In this document: positions 32,285-45,840 of the stretch, in pieces
Numbering within the stretch: the first letter of the stretch is position 1
Layout of the letters: every line of letters starts with the position of its first letter
Assembly (NCBI GenBank): GCA_035222895.1
Contig: JAVYIG010000169.1
Coordinates: 620,001 to 684,000, forward strand
Direction: 5' to 3'
From: Strongylocentrotus droebachiensis
Lineage: Eukaryota; Echinodermata; Echinoidea; Camarodonta; Strongylocentrotidae
Length of the DNA: 64,000 bases
Position numbers and translations under genes: made by a program
The notes under the pieces: generated by a model
What the model was told of the DNA's origin: nothing
Seen by the model: the letters and a program-made list of their open reading frames with translations, nothing else
The model's database searches: none

Positions 32285-35200
32285 CAGTATATTATATAAA
32301 ACAAGAAACACGTTAGATAAACGTGCAATGCGAGACTTGATACAAAAATGTAATCGTAAATTTAAAAACCGATGATTGGAAGTTATAGTGGATAGGTGGT
32401 AGTATTTTTAAAACACCCAACCATTCTATCTTGGTGAGCTAAAAAGGATGGCCTTAAAGTTGGTGCAATAAAAAAATATTCAAAAAGATGAACATAATAT
32501 ATTCAGGGGTTATAATTGAATTTAGATAAGTACTTACCGACTAAGAACAAAGACCAAGAGTAGTGGGTACAAAATTAAAATGATATTAGAATACACTTCC
32601 TTTTCAAATGATGCTAATAATTTGCAATTCTTTTTATTGAGGGGAAGTGTGAGATCCTCAGTTGGAAGCCTTCATGATTATTTTCAAGCCTTTGTATTTT
32701 AGTGACAATGGTTGAAGTTACAATGGTCGAAGAAACATAGCTCTGCCATTCTGCACGAATATCTATTCTAACCGAAAAAATATCAAAACAAATATTCATT
32801 ACAAAAAGTTCAAATTTTAATGATACTCATTTTGTTCTCGTTTTGTTCGTAGGAAAGAAGGAGATCATCAGTTGGAAGCTTTAGAGACAATTGTTATGCC
32901 ATAATTTTTACGTGACAATTACGGTTCAGTTTGGAAACTATATGTTTACCATTGTGCACAGATATCCATGCTAAATGAAAAATAACAACACGAAATTCAT
33001 TAAAGCAATTTAAGAAAACCCAAGCATTATATCGTGGTGATCTAAAAATAAAAAAAAGGTAGATAGAAAGTAAAAGTTTCAAAAGCGTCACCAAATATAT
33101 TCCGAGGTTATAATTTAATTTTTGGATACTTACCCACTACGAACAAAACAAAAAAGTGAAGGGGGTAACAAAACATATATCAGAATACACATACAAATGA
33201 TGTTCCTTTTCATTTCTTTTCTTTGAGGGAAAGTGTATGATCATCAGTTGAAAGGCTTCATGATTATTTCCATGCCTTTGTTTTTAAGTGACATTGATGG
33301 TTACAATGGTTGAAGAAACTTAACTTTGCCATTCTGAACAAATATCCCTTCTAAACGAAAAATTCAAAACCAGTTTAAACAAAATAAACAAATAAAATAA
33401 ACAGACAATTCGTAATTTTGAAAGAGATGAGAATTTTAAATTTCGAAACTTATAGTTAGAAGTTATCATGAATAGGTGGTAGTAATTATACAACACATAA
33501 TCATGTATATATCATAGTGACCTAGGACAGAAAGCCTATCAAGTAAACACATGGACAAATATTAAAAATAAAGACCGAGAATTTTGGAAGATGTTGTTAA
33601 TGAATTAAGATGGATACTTACGCGCTTTGGCGAGCACAAGGGTAGAGGAAAATAAATGAACAACAAAAGAAAATTACAATTCATTTAAAAATGATAATCA
33701 AGATTCATTTCTCTTTCTCCATAGAGAAAAGAGAGGTCATTAGCCGGAAGTCTTACAGACAATAAATTCCCTGCTAAACGAACAAAAAAAAACCACCAGA
33801 TTTGGTTTAAGTGAAACAAACACATATGTAAACAATCGTTGAATGTAAAAGATGAAAAATAAAAAAGGTCAAAACCGATAGTTGGAATTCATCATGAATA
33901 AGTAAACGCATTTTACAACTCCAAGGCATTCTGTCGTAATGAGCTAAAACAAAAAGGCTTTAAAAGTGAACACAATGACAAATTTGCAGAAAGAAAACCA
34001 GAACATCAAAATTAGTTTTTATTAAATTTCAATGAAAACTAAACCACTATGAACGAAGCCAAAATAAGGTATAAAAAAATGTTTATATAAAATTATACTC
34101 ATCTGTTAAAGGTACTATGTCCCATTTGCAGGCCAAAACAAATGAAAAAGTTAAATTCCAACTGCATTTGAAAGATAATACTTATTTAGAACTTCCCTAA
34201 AAAAGATGGGGCTTGAAAATGTCTTCAAGTGGGAAAATAATGACTATTAGTTGTTCAATCGACTTTAGGGCTATAGAGCCCAAAAGTAATAGTCTTGATT
34301 TTCAGACAATTGTACCGAATGGTCATACGTTTTATGATGCGCAAAGATTCAATCAGTTTAATTTTGGCCATCACAATAAGTGGGTTATTGATGTAGACAA
34401 ATGCTCATGTACCCTTTACAACTCTTTTCATGTATGTTATTACCAAAGAAGAAAAAAAGCCAGTCAGTCACTCAATGGTGTCTGACAGTGAAGTCTAGCA
34501 AGTAAACGGGTTTCCTTGCATAATTTGAATATGAGGACACTGCTAACGTTTAAATTTCACAGATAGGACATACATGACATATTCATAATTCCTGCAAATT
34601 TCTACATAATTTGAGGTTGTCTGCAAAAGGGACATAGTACCTTTAAGTTCATATTAGTGGGGAAGAAGGGTATCACTTCAAAGACAATGTCTATGCATAC
34701 ATTCTATCTCAATTGTTTCTTCACAATTGTTTTTCGAACATATTTTTACCATTGTGAAATAATGGACTGAATACAAGTTCATTAGAAAACTTGATATAAA
34801 AATGATACTCATCTGTTTAATTTATTTTTCTTAGTGGGGAAGTAGGAAAACCAGTTTAAAGATAATGTATAGGCCTTAATTTTTATATTGATTGTTTCTT
34901 CACAATTGTTTATCGAACATATTTTTACCATTGTGAATTAAAAGACCCCGAAACCGGTTCATTATATAAAAAAAAGCACGTCAGATAAACGTGTAATGCG
35001 TGACTTGATACAAAAATGTAATTGTAAATTAAAAAAACGATGGTTGGAAGGTATCGTGGATACGTGGTAGTATTTCTACAACACCCAACTATTCTATCTT
35101 GGTGAGCGAAAAAAAATTACCTTAAAGTTGAGGTAATACCAAAAATATTCAAAAAGATGACCAGAATATATAAATAAGTTATAATTGAATTTTAATGAAT

Positions 35201-38200
35201 ATTTACCCCCTATTAAGAAAGACCAAGGGTAGAAGTAAAATAATTAAAATGATATTAGAATACACTTCTTTTCCAAATGATGCTAATAATTTGCAATTTT
35301 TCTTTTTGTGGGGAGGTAGAGATTGTCAGTTGGAAAATGTAATTATATTTTTCATGTTTTCAAATTTAAGTTCAGTTTATGTTAAAACTGGTTAGGGAAA
35401 CATTCTTTCGTGATTATTTACGATTAACCTTAATTATCGAAAGATTACAGTAACAGATTAGTAAAGTAAGTCAAACATATTATATTAAAAAATCCGTGAC
35501 TTCATAGAAGATGCAAAATCAAAATTTCAAAATCCTATGGTTTGAATTCGTCATGGTAGGTAAGATTTATACAACATTAAAGCATTCTTTCGTGGTAAGC
35601 TATTTAGGTCAAATAAGTAAATACATGTACATGGAAAATGTTTAGAAAGAATACCAGAATACATGAAAACAATTGAATTGAATTTAAATTGATACTCGCT
35701 ACGAATAAAGCCCAAGGGTTGAGGAAAGAAGACACACAAATTAATATTATGATACACTTTAAAATAACATGATAGCCATTTCCTTGTTTTTGTTTTGTTT
35801 ATGGTGATGCAGGAGATCATCAGAAGGAAGCATTCGAGGATTTTTGTTACAATTTGTAAGGACTCATATCTTTACTGGGCACAAATATCACTGCCAAATG
35901 AAGAATTACAACACCAGTTCAATCAAGAAAAGCAAACAATTAAAATATACATACATCCATGACTTCGTAAATCATCGAAAATTATGATTTCGAAACGTAT
36001 GGTCTTATATTTTCATTAATTGGTGGTAGAAAGTGTAAAACACCCTAGAATTATATCGTAATAAGATTTGAAATAAGTTAAAGTGAATGCAATGAAAACG
36101 ATTCAGAAAGATGAACATAATATATCCAGGGGTTATAATTGAATTTAGATAAATACTTACTGACTATGAACAAAGACCAAGAGTAGTGGGTAAAAAATAA
36201 AGATGATATTATAATACTCTACATGTAGTATGAGATCCTCAGTTGGAAGCCTTACCAATTATTTTCAAGCCTTTGTATTTAAGTGACATTGATGGTTACA
36301 ATAATTGAAGAAACATAACTTTGCCATTCTTCACGAATATCCCTTCTAACCGAAAGAATATCAAAAAATATATACATTACAATAAGTTCAAATTTTAATG
36401 ATACTCATTTTGTTCTCGTTTTGTTCGTAGGAAAGAAGAAGATCATCAGTTGGAAGCATTAGAGACAATTTTTATGCCATTGTATTTACTCGAAAATTAC
36501 GGTTCAGTTTGGACAACATATGTTTACCATTGTGCACAGATATCCATGCTAGATGAAAAATACCAACGCGATATTCATTAAAGCAATTTAAGAAAACCCA
36601 GGCATTATATAGTGGTGATCTAAAAGAAAACAAAAAGTTAATAGAAAGAAAAAGGTTAAAAAGTATCACCAAATACATTCCGAGGTTATAATTTAATTGT
36701 AATGAATACTTACCCACTTCGAGCAAAACTAACAAGTGAAGGGGGTAAACAAAACATATATCAGAATACACTACATTTACAAATGATGTTAATCCTTTCC
36801 ATTTCCTTTCTTTGATGGAGAGTGTGAGATGTTATCAGTTGAAAGCCTTCATGATTATTTTCATGCTTTTGTTTTGAAGTGACATTGATGGTTACAATGG
36901 TTGAAGAAACATAACTTTGCCATTCTGCACAAATATCCCTTCTAACCAACAAATTCAAAACCAGTTTAAACAATACAAACAAATAAAATAAACATACAAT
37001 CAGTGATTTTGAAAGAGATGAAAAATTTAAAATTTCGAAACTTATGGTTAGAAGTTATCATGAATAGGTGGTAGTAATTCTACAACACATAAGCATTATA
37101 TGCCATAGTGCCCTAGAACAGAAAGCCTATCAAGTAAACACATGGACAAATATTAAAAATAGAAACCGAGAATTTTGGAAGATGTTGTTAATGAATTAAG
37201 ATGGATACTTACGCGCTATGAACGAGCACAAGGGTAAAGGAAAATAAATGAACAACAACAGAAAATTACACTTCATTTGAAAATGATACTCAAGATTCAT
37301 TTCTCTTTCTCCATAGAGAAAAGAGGGGTCATTAGTCGGAACCTTACAGACAATCAATTCCCTGCTAAACGAACAAAAAAACACCAGATTTGGTTTAAGT
37401 AAAACAAACACATATGTAAACAATCATTGAATGTAAAAGATGAAAAATAAAAATGGTCAAAACCGATAGTTGGAATTCATCATGAATAATGATACTCAAG
37501 ATTCATTTCTCTTTCTCCATAGAGAAAAGAGGGGTCATTAGTCGGAAGCCTTAAAGACAATAAATTCGTGCTAAACGAAAAAAAAACACACCCAGATTTG
37601 GTTTAAGTGAAACAAACACATATTTAAACAATCGTTGAATGTAAAAGATGAAAAAAAAAAAAAAGGTCAAAACCGATAGTTGGAATTCATCATGAATAAG
37701 TAAACGCTTTTTACAACTCCTAGGCATTCTGTCGTAATGAGCTAAAACAAAAAGGCTTTAAAGGTGAACACAATGACATATTTGCAGAAAGAAAACCAGA
37801 ACATCAAAATGAGTTTCATTACATTTCGATGAAAACTAATCCACTATGAACGAAGCCAAAAGATATAAGAAAATTTAAATAAAATTATACTCATCTGTTT
37901 AATTCATCTTTTTTAGTGGGGAAGAAGGATCTCAGTTTAAAAACAATGTGTTCGCATACATTCTATCTCGATTGTTTCTTCACAATTGTTTTGGAACATA
38001 TTTTTACCATTGTGAATTAAAGGTCTAAAAAAACAGTTCATTAGAAAACTTGATATAAAATTATACTCATCTGTTTAATTTATCTTTCTTAGTGGGGAAG
38101 TAGGAAAATCAGTTTAAAGACAATGTAAAGGCCTTAATTCTATCTTGATTGTTTCTTCACATTTGTTTATCGAACATATTTTTACCATTGTGAATAAAGG

Positions 38201-38237
38201 ACCCTCAAACCAGTATATTAGATTTTTAAAAAAGAAA
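32285..38237 (-). repeat. Higher-order repeat block 1 (about 5.9 kb)
   Basis: Runs from the monomer with CACGTTAGATAAACGTGCAA at 32307 to its next occurrence at 38238. It holds one TTAA-flanked insertion (34110) and the monomers ending near 35690 (CTACGAATAAAGCCC) and 36720. Block 2 follows the same order for most of its length. Confidence 0.75.
34110..34642. mobile_element. TTAA-flanked TIR element, copy 1
   Basis: 533 bp. Ends AGGTACTATGTCCC and GGGACATAGTACCT, extending imperfectly to about 24 bp, with TTAA on both sides (34106-34109, 34643-34646). Empty sister monomers read CTGTTTAATTCATC. TTAA target choice is the piggyBac superfamily habit. The interior has an 80-90-codon frame (FRAIEPKSNSLDFQTIVPNG) that is also largely open in the other copies, but I do not recognise it. 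Confidence 0.9.
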
Positions 38238-40044
38238 CACGTTAGATAAACGTGCAATGCGAGACTTGATACAAAAATGTAATCGTAAATTTAAAAACCG
38301 ATGATTGGAAGTTATAGTGGATAGGTGGTAGTATTTTTAAAACACCCAACCATTCTATCTTTGTGAGCTAAAAAGGATGGCCTTAACGTTGGTGCAATAA
38401 AAAAAAAATTCAAAAAGATGAACATAATATATTCAGGGGTTATAATTGAATTTAGATAAATACTTACCGACTATGAACAAAGACCAAAAGTAGTGGGTAC
38501 AAAAATAAAATGATATTAGAATACACTTCCTTTTCAAATGATGCTAATAATTTGCAATTCTTTTTATTGAGGGGAAGTGTGAGATCATCAGTTGGAAGCC
38601 TTCAGGATTATTTTCAAGCCTTTGTATTTTAGTGACATTGATGGTTACAATGGTTGAAGAAACAGAGCTTTGCCATTCTGCACGAATATCCCTTCTAACC
38701 GAAAAAATATCAAAACAAATATTAATTACAAAAAGTTCAAATTTTAATGATACTCATTTTGTTCTCGTTTTGTTCGTAGGAAAGAAGGAGATCATCAGTT
38801 GGAAGCTTTAGAGACAATTGTTATGGCATTATTTTTACGTGACAATTACGGTTCAGTTTGGAAAACATATGTTTACCATTGTGCACGGATATCCATGCTA
38901 GATGAAAAATACCAACGCGATATTCATTAAAGCAATTTAAGAAAACCCAGGTATTATATCGTGGTGATAAAAAAGAAAACAAAAAGTTAATAGAAAGAAA
39001 AAGATTCAAAAGTATCACCAAATACATTCCGAGGTTATAATTTAATTTGAATGAATACTTACCCACTTCGAGCAAAACTAACAAGTGAAGGGGGTAAACA
39101 AAACATATATCATAATACACTAAATATACAAATGATGTTCCTTTCCATTTATTTTCTTTGAGGGAAAGTGTATGATCATCAGTTGAAAGCCTTCATGATT
39201 ATTTCCATGCCTTTGTTTTTAAGTGACATTGATGGTTACAATGGGTGAAGAAACTTAACTTTGCCATTCTGAACAAATATCCCTTCTAACCGACAAATTC
39301 AAATCCAGTTTAAACAAAACAAACAAATAAAATAAACAGACAATTCGTGATTTTGAAAGAGATGAGAAATTTATATTTCGAAACTTATGGTTAGAAGTTA
39401 TCATGAATAGGTGGTAGTAATTATACAACACATAAGCATTGTATATATCATAGTGACCTAGAACAGAAAGCCTATCAAGTAAACACATGGACAAATATTA
39501 AAAATAAAGACCGAGAATTTTGGAAGATGTTGTTAATGAATTAAGATGGATACTTACCCGCTACGGCGAGCACAAGGGTAGAGGAAAATAAATGAACAAC
39601 AAAAGAAAATTACAATTCATTTAAAAATGATAATCAAGATTCATTTCTCTTTCTCCATAGAGAAAAGAGAGGTCATTAGCCGGAAGTCTTACAGACATAA
39701 ATTCCCTGCTAAACGAACAAAAAAAAAACACCAGATTTGGTTTAAGTGAAATAAACACATATGTAAACAATCGTTGAATGTAAAAGATGAAAAATAAAAA
39801 AGGTCAAAACCGATAGTTGGAATTCATCATGAATAAGTAAACGCATTTTACAACTCCAAGGCATTCTGTCGTAATGAGCTAAAACAAAAAGGCTTTAAAA
39901 GTGAACACAATGACAAATTTGCAGAAAGAAAACCAGAACATCAAAATTAGTTTTTATTAAATTTCAATGAAAACTAAACCACTATGAACGAAGCCAAAAA
40001 AAGGTATACAAAAATGTTTATATAAAATTATACTCATTTGTTAA

Positions 40045-40566
40045 AGGTACTATGTCCCATTTGCAGGCCAAAAAAAATGAAAAAGTTAAATTCCAACTGC
40101 ATTTGAAAGATAATACTTATTTAGAACTTCCCTAAAAAAGGTGGGGCTTGAAAATGTCTTTAAGTGGGAAAATAATGACTATTAGTTGTTAAATCGACTT
40201 TAGGGCTATAGAGCCCAAAAGTAATAGTCTTGATTTTCAGACAAATGTACCGAATGGTCTTACGTTTTATGCTGCGCAAAGATTCAATCAGTTTAATCTA
40301 GGCCATCACAAGAAGTGGGTTATTGATGTAGACAAATGCTCATGTACCCTTTACAACTCTTTTCATGTATGTTATTACCAAAGAAGAAAAAAGCCAGTCA
40401 GTCACTCAATAGTGTCTGACAGTAAAGTCTAGCAGGTAAACGGGTTTCCTTGCATAATTTGAATATGAGGACACTGCTAACGTTTAAATTTGACAGATAG
40501 GACAAACATGACATATTCATAATTTCTACAGAATTTGAGGTTGTCTGCAAAAGGGACATAGTACCT
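40045..40566. mobile_element. TTAA-flanked TIR element, copy 2
   Basis: 522 bp, same insertion site and orientation as copy 1. A small deletion near 40530 shortens it. The internal frame lacks a start because of TAA before the IDFRAIE segment. Confidence 0.9.
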
Positions 40567-43308
40567 TTAAGTTCATATTAGTGGGGAAGAAGGGTATCAC
40601 TTCAAAGACAATGTCTATGCATACATTCTATCTCAATTGTTCCTTCACAATTGTTTTTCGAACATATTTTTACCATTGTGAAATAATGGACTAAATACCA
40701 GTTCATTAGAAAACTTGATATAAAAATGATACTCATCTGTTTAATTTATTTTTCTTAGTGGGGAAGTAGGAAAATCAGTTTAAAGATAATGTATAGGCCT
40801 TAATTTTTATATTGATTGTTTCTTCACAAACGTTTATCGAACGTATTTTTACTATGTGAATTAAAGGACTCAAAAAACGGTTCATTATATACAAAAAAAA
40901 AGCACGTCAGATAAACGTGCAATACGTGACTTGATACAAAAATGTAATTGTAAATTTAAAAAACGATGGTTGGAAGGTATCGTGGATAGGTGGTAGTATT
41001 TATACAACACCTAGCTATTCTATCTTGGTGAGCAAACAAAAATGACCTTAAAGTTGAGGCAATACCAAAAATATTCAAAAAGATGACCAGAATATATAAA
41101 TAAGTTATAATTGAATTTTAATGAATACTTACCCCCTATTAAGAAAGACCAAGGGTAGAAGTAAAATAATTAAAATGATATTAGAATACACTTCTTTTCC
41201 AAATGATGCTAATAATTTACAATTTTTCTTTTTGTGGGGAAGTAGGAGATTGTCAGTTGGAAAATGTAATTATATATATATATTTTTTTAATTTAAGTTC
41301 AATGTATGTTAAAACTGGTTAGGGAAACATTCTTTCGTGATTATTTACGATTAACCTTAATTACCGAAAGATTACAGTAACATATTAGTAAAGTAAGTCA
41401 AACATATTATATTACAAAATCCGTGACTTCATAGAAGATGCAAAATAAAAATTTCAAAATCCTATGGTTTGAATTCGTCATGGTAGGTAAGATTTATACA
41501 ACATTAAAGCATTCTATCGTGGTAAGCTATTTAGGTCAAATAAGTTAATACATGTACATGGAAAATGTTTAGAAAGAATACCAGAATACATGAAAACAAT
41601 TGAATTGAATTTAAATTGATAATCGCTACGAATGAAGCCCAAGGGTTGAGGAAAGAAGACACACAAATTAATATTATGATACACTTTAAAATAACATGAT
41701 AGCCATTTCCTTGTTTTCGTTTTGTTCATGGTGATGCAGGAGATCATCAGAGGAAGCATTCGAGGATTTTTGTTACAATTTGTAAGGACTCATATCTTTA
41801 CTGGGCCCAAATATCACTGCTAAATGAAGAATTACAACACCAGTTCATTCAAGAAAAGCAAACATTTAAAATATACATACATCCATGACTTCGTAAATCA
41901 TCGAAAATTATGATTTCGAAACGTATGGTCTTATGTTTTCATTAATTGGTGGTAGAAAGTGTAAAACACCCTAGAATTATATCGTAATAAGATTTGAAAT
42001 AAGTTAAAGTGAATACAATGAAAACGATTCAGAAAGATGAACATAATATATCCAGGGGTTATAATTGAGTTTAGATAAATACTTACAGACTATGAACAAA
42101 GACCAAGAGTAGTGGGTACAAAATAAAGATGATATTAGAATACTCTACATGTAGTGTGAGATCATCAGTTGGAAGCCTTCACGATTATTTTCAAGCCTTT
42201 GTATTTAAGTGACATTGATGGTTACAATAGTTGAAGAAACATAACTTTGCCATTCTTCACGAATATCCCTTCTAACCGAAAGAATATCAACAAATATATA
42301 CATTACAATAAGTTCAAATTTGAATGATACTCATTTTGTTCTCGTTTTGTTCGTAGGAAAGAAGAAGATCATCAGTTGGAAGCATTAGAGACAATTTTTA
42401 TGCTATTGTATTTACGTGAAAATTACGGTTCAGTTTGGACAACATATGTTTACCATTGTGCACAGATATCCATGCTAGATGAAAAATACACACGCGATAT
42501 TCATTAAAGCAATTTAAGAAAACCCAGGCATTATATCGTGGTGATCTAAAAGAAAACAACAAGTTAATAGAAAGAAAAAGATTCAAAAGTATCACCAAAT
42601 ACATTCCGAGGTTATAATTTAATTGTAATGAATACTTACCCACTTCGAGCAAACCTAACAAGTGAAGGGGGTAAACAAAACATATATCAGAATACACTAC
42701 ATATACAAATGATGTTAATCCTTTCCATTTCTATTCTTTGAGGGAGAGTGTGAGATTTTATCAGTTGAAAGCCTTCATGATTATTTTCATGCTTTTGTTT
42801 TGAAGTGACATTGATGGTTACACTGGTTGAAGAAACATAACTTTGCCATTCTGCACAAATATCCCTTCTAACCAACAAATTCAAAACCAGTTTAAACAAA
42901 ACAAACAAATAAAATAAACATACAATCAGTGATTTTGAAAGAGATGAGAAATTTATATTTCGAAACTTATGGTTAGAAGTTATCATGAATAGGTGGTAGT
43001 AATTCTACAACACATAAGCATTATATACCATAGTGACCTAGAACAGAAAGCCTATCAAGTAAACACATGGACAAATATTAAAAATAAAAACCGAGAATTT
43101 TGGAAGATGTTGTTCATGAATTAAGATGGATACTTACGCGCTATGAACGAGCACAAGGGTAAAGGAAAATAAATGAACAACAACAGAAAATTACACTTCA
43201 TTTAAAAATGTTACTCAAGATTCATTTCTCTTTCTCCATAGAGAAAAGAGGGGTCATTAGCCGGAAGCCTTACAGACAATAAATTCCCTGCTAAACGAAC
43301 AAAAAAAA

Positions 43309-45840
43309 TGTAATCGTTAATTTCAAAACCGATGATTGGAAGTTATCGTTGAAAGGTGCTAGCATTTCTACAACACCCAAGCATCCTATCTTGGTGGGCT
43401 AAAAAAAGGCCTTAATGTTAATGCAACGAAAAAAATTCAGAAAGATGACCAGAATATATATATATAAGTTATTTTATAATGTAAATGGATACTTACTCCC
43501 TATTAAGAAAGACCAATGGTTGAGGTAAGAGAATAAAAATGATATTAGAACATAATTAGTGTACAAAAGATTCTCACCAATTGTATTTTGTTTCTCTTTA
43601 TGCGGAACTAGCATATTATCGGTTGGAAAACTTGATTACAATTTGCTTGCTTTTATTTTCAGTTCATTCAAGAAAAGTAAACAATTAAAATATACATACA
43701 TCCATGACTTCGTAAAAGATGGAAAATTATCATTTCGAAAAGTATGGTCTTAAATTTGCATGAATTGGTGGTAGCAAGTGTACAACACCCTAGAATTCTA
43801 TTGTAATAAGATTTAAAAGAAATTAAAGTGCATAAAATGAAAACGATTCAGAAAGATGAACATAATATATTCAGGGGTTATAATTGAATTTAGATAAATA
43901 CTTACAGACTATGAACAAAGACCAAGAGTAGTGGGTAAAAAATAAAGATGATATTAGAATACTCTACATATACAAAAGATGGTAATCCTTTCCATTTCTT
44001 TTTATTGAGGGGAAGTGTGAGATCATCAGTTGAGAGCATTCATGATTATTTTCATGCCTTTTTGTTTTTAGGTGACATCGATGGTTACAATGGTTGAAGA
44101 AACATAACTTTGCCATTCTGCACATATATCCCTTTTAACCGACCAATTCAAAAACCAGTTTAAACAAACAAATAAAATAAACAGACAATCCGTAATTTTG
44201 AAAGAGATGGGAAATTTATATTTCGAAACTTATGGTTAGAAGTTATCATGAATAGGTGGTAGTAATTCTACAACACATAAGCATTATATGCCATAGTGAC
44301 CCAGAACAGAAAGCCTATCAAGTAAACACATGGACAAATATTAAAAATAAAAACCGAGAATTTTGGAAGATGTTTGTTCATGAATTAAGATAAATACTTA
44401 CGCGCTATGAACGAGCACAAGGGTAAAGGAAAATAAATGAAAAACAACAGAAAATTACACTTCATTTAAAAATGTTACTCAAGATTCATTTCTCTTTTTC
44501 CATAGAGAAAAGAGGGGTCATTAGTCGGAAGCCTTACAGACAATAAATTCCCTGCTAAACGAACAAAAAAATGTAATCGTTAATTTCAAAACCGATGATT
44601 GGAAGTTATCGTTGAAAGGTGCTAGCATTTCTACAACACCCAAGCATCCTATCTTTGTGGGCTAAAAAATGGCCTTAATGCTAATGCAATGAAAAAAAAT
44701 CAGAAAGATGACCAGAATATATAAATAAGTTATTTTATAATGTAAATGGATACTTACTCCCTAATAAGAAAGACCAATGGTTGAGGTAAAAAAAATAAAA
44801 ATGATATTAGAACAGAATTCGTATACAAATGATTCTCACCAATTAAATTTTGTTTCTCTTTATGGGGAACTAGCATATAATCGGTTGGAAAACTTGATTA
44901 CAATTTGCTTGCTTTTATTTTCAGTTCATTCAAGAAAAGCAAACAATTAAAATATACATACATCCATGACTTCGTAAAAGATGGAAAATTATCATTTCGA
45001 AAAGTATGGTCCTAAATTTGCATGAATTGGTGGTAGCAAGTGTACAACACCCTAGAATTCTATTGTAATAAGATTTAAAAGAAATTAAAGTGCATACAAT
45101 GAAAACGATTCAAAAAGATGAACAAAATATATTCAGGGGTTATAATCGAATTTAGATAAATACTTACAGACTATGAACAAAGACGAAGAGTAGTGGGTAA
45201 AAAATAAAGATGATATTAGAATACTCTACATATACAAAAGATGCTAATCCTTTCCATTTCTTTTTATTGAGGGGAAGTGTGAGATCATCAGTTGAGAGCA
45301 TTCATGATTATTTTCATGCCTTTGTTTTTAGGTGACATTGATGGTTACAATGGTTGAAGAAACATAACTTTGCCGTTCTGCACAAATATCCCTTTTAACC
45401 GAAAAATTCAAAAACCAGTTTAAACAGACAAATAAAATAAACAGACAATCCGTGATTTTGAAAGAGATGAGAATTTTAAATTTCGAAACTTATAGTTAGA
45501 AGTTATCATGAATAGGTGGTATTTATTATACAACACATGATCATTGTATATATCATAGTGACCTCGAACAGAAAGCCTATCAAGTAAACACATGGACAAA
45601 TATTAAAAATATAGACCGATAATTTTGGAAGATGTTGTTAATGAATTAAGATTGATACTTACACGCTATGGCGAGCACAAGGGTAAAGGAAAATAAATGA
45701 ACAACAAAAGAAAATTACAATTTATTTCAAAATGTTACTCAAGATTCATTTCTTTTTCTCCATAAGGAAAAGAGAGGTCATTAGCCGGAAGTCTTACAGA
45801 CAATAAATTCCCTGCTAAACGAACAAAAAAAAACACCAGA
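43309..45840 (-). repeat. 1.26-kb three-monomer sub-repeat, two units
   Basis: ATGTAATCGTTAATTTCAAA recurs at 43309 and 44568. The monomer spacings (495, 359, 411 and again 495, 353, 412 bp) repeat precisely. The same triplet recurs at 51539, 53008 and 54826 in the next block. Confidence 0.75.

Noticed and set aside
36472..36771. Nearly identical 99-codon minus-strand frames repeated in the array (also 38821, 42398, 50630)
   Set aside because: They recur only because the higher-order copies are nearly identical. They are disrupted in older monomers, span the splice-like motif and show no domain.
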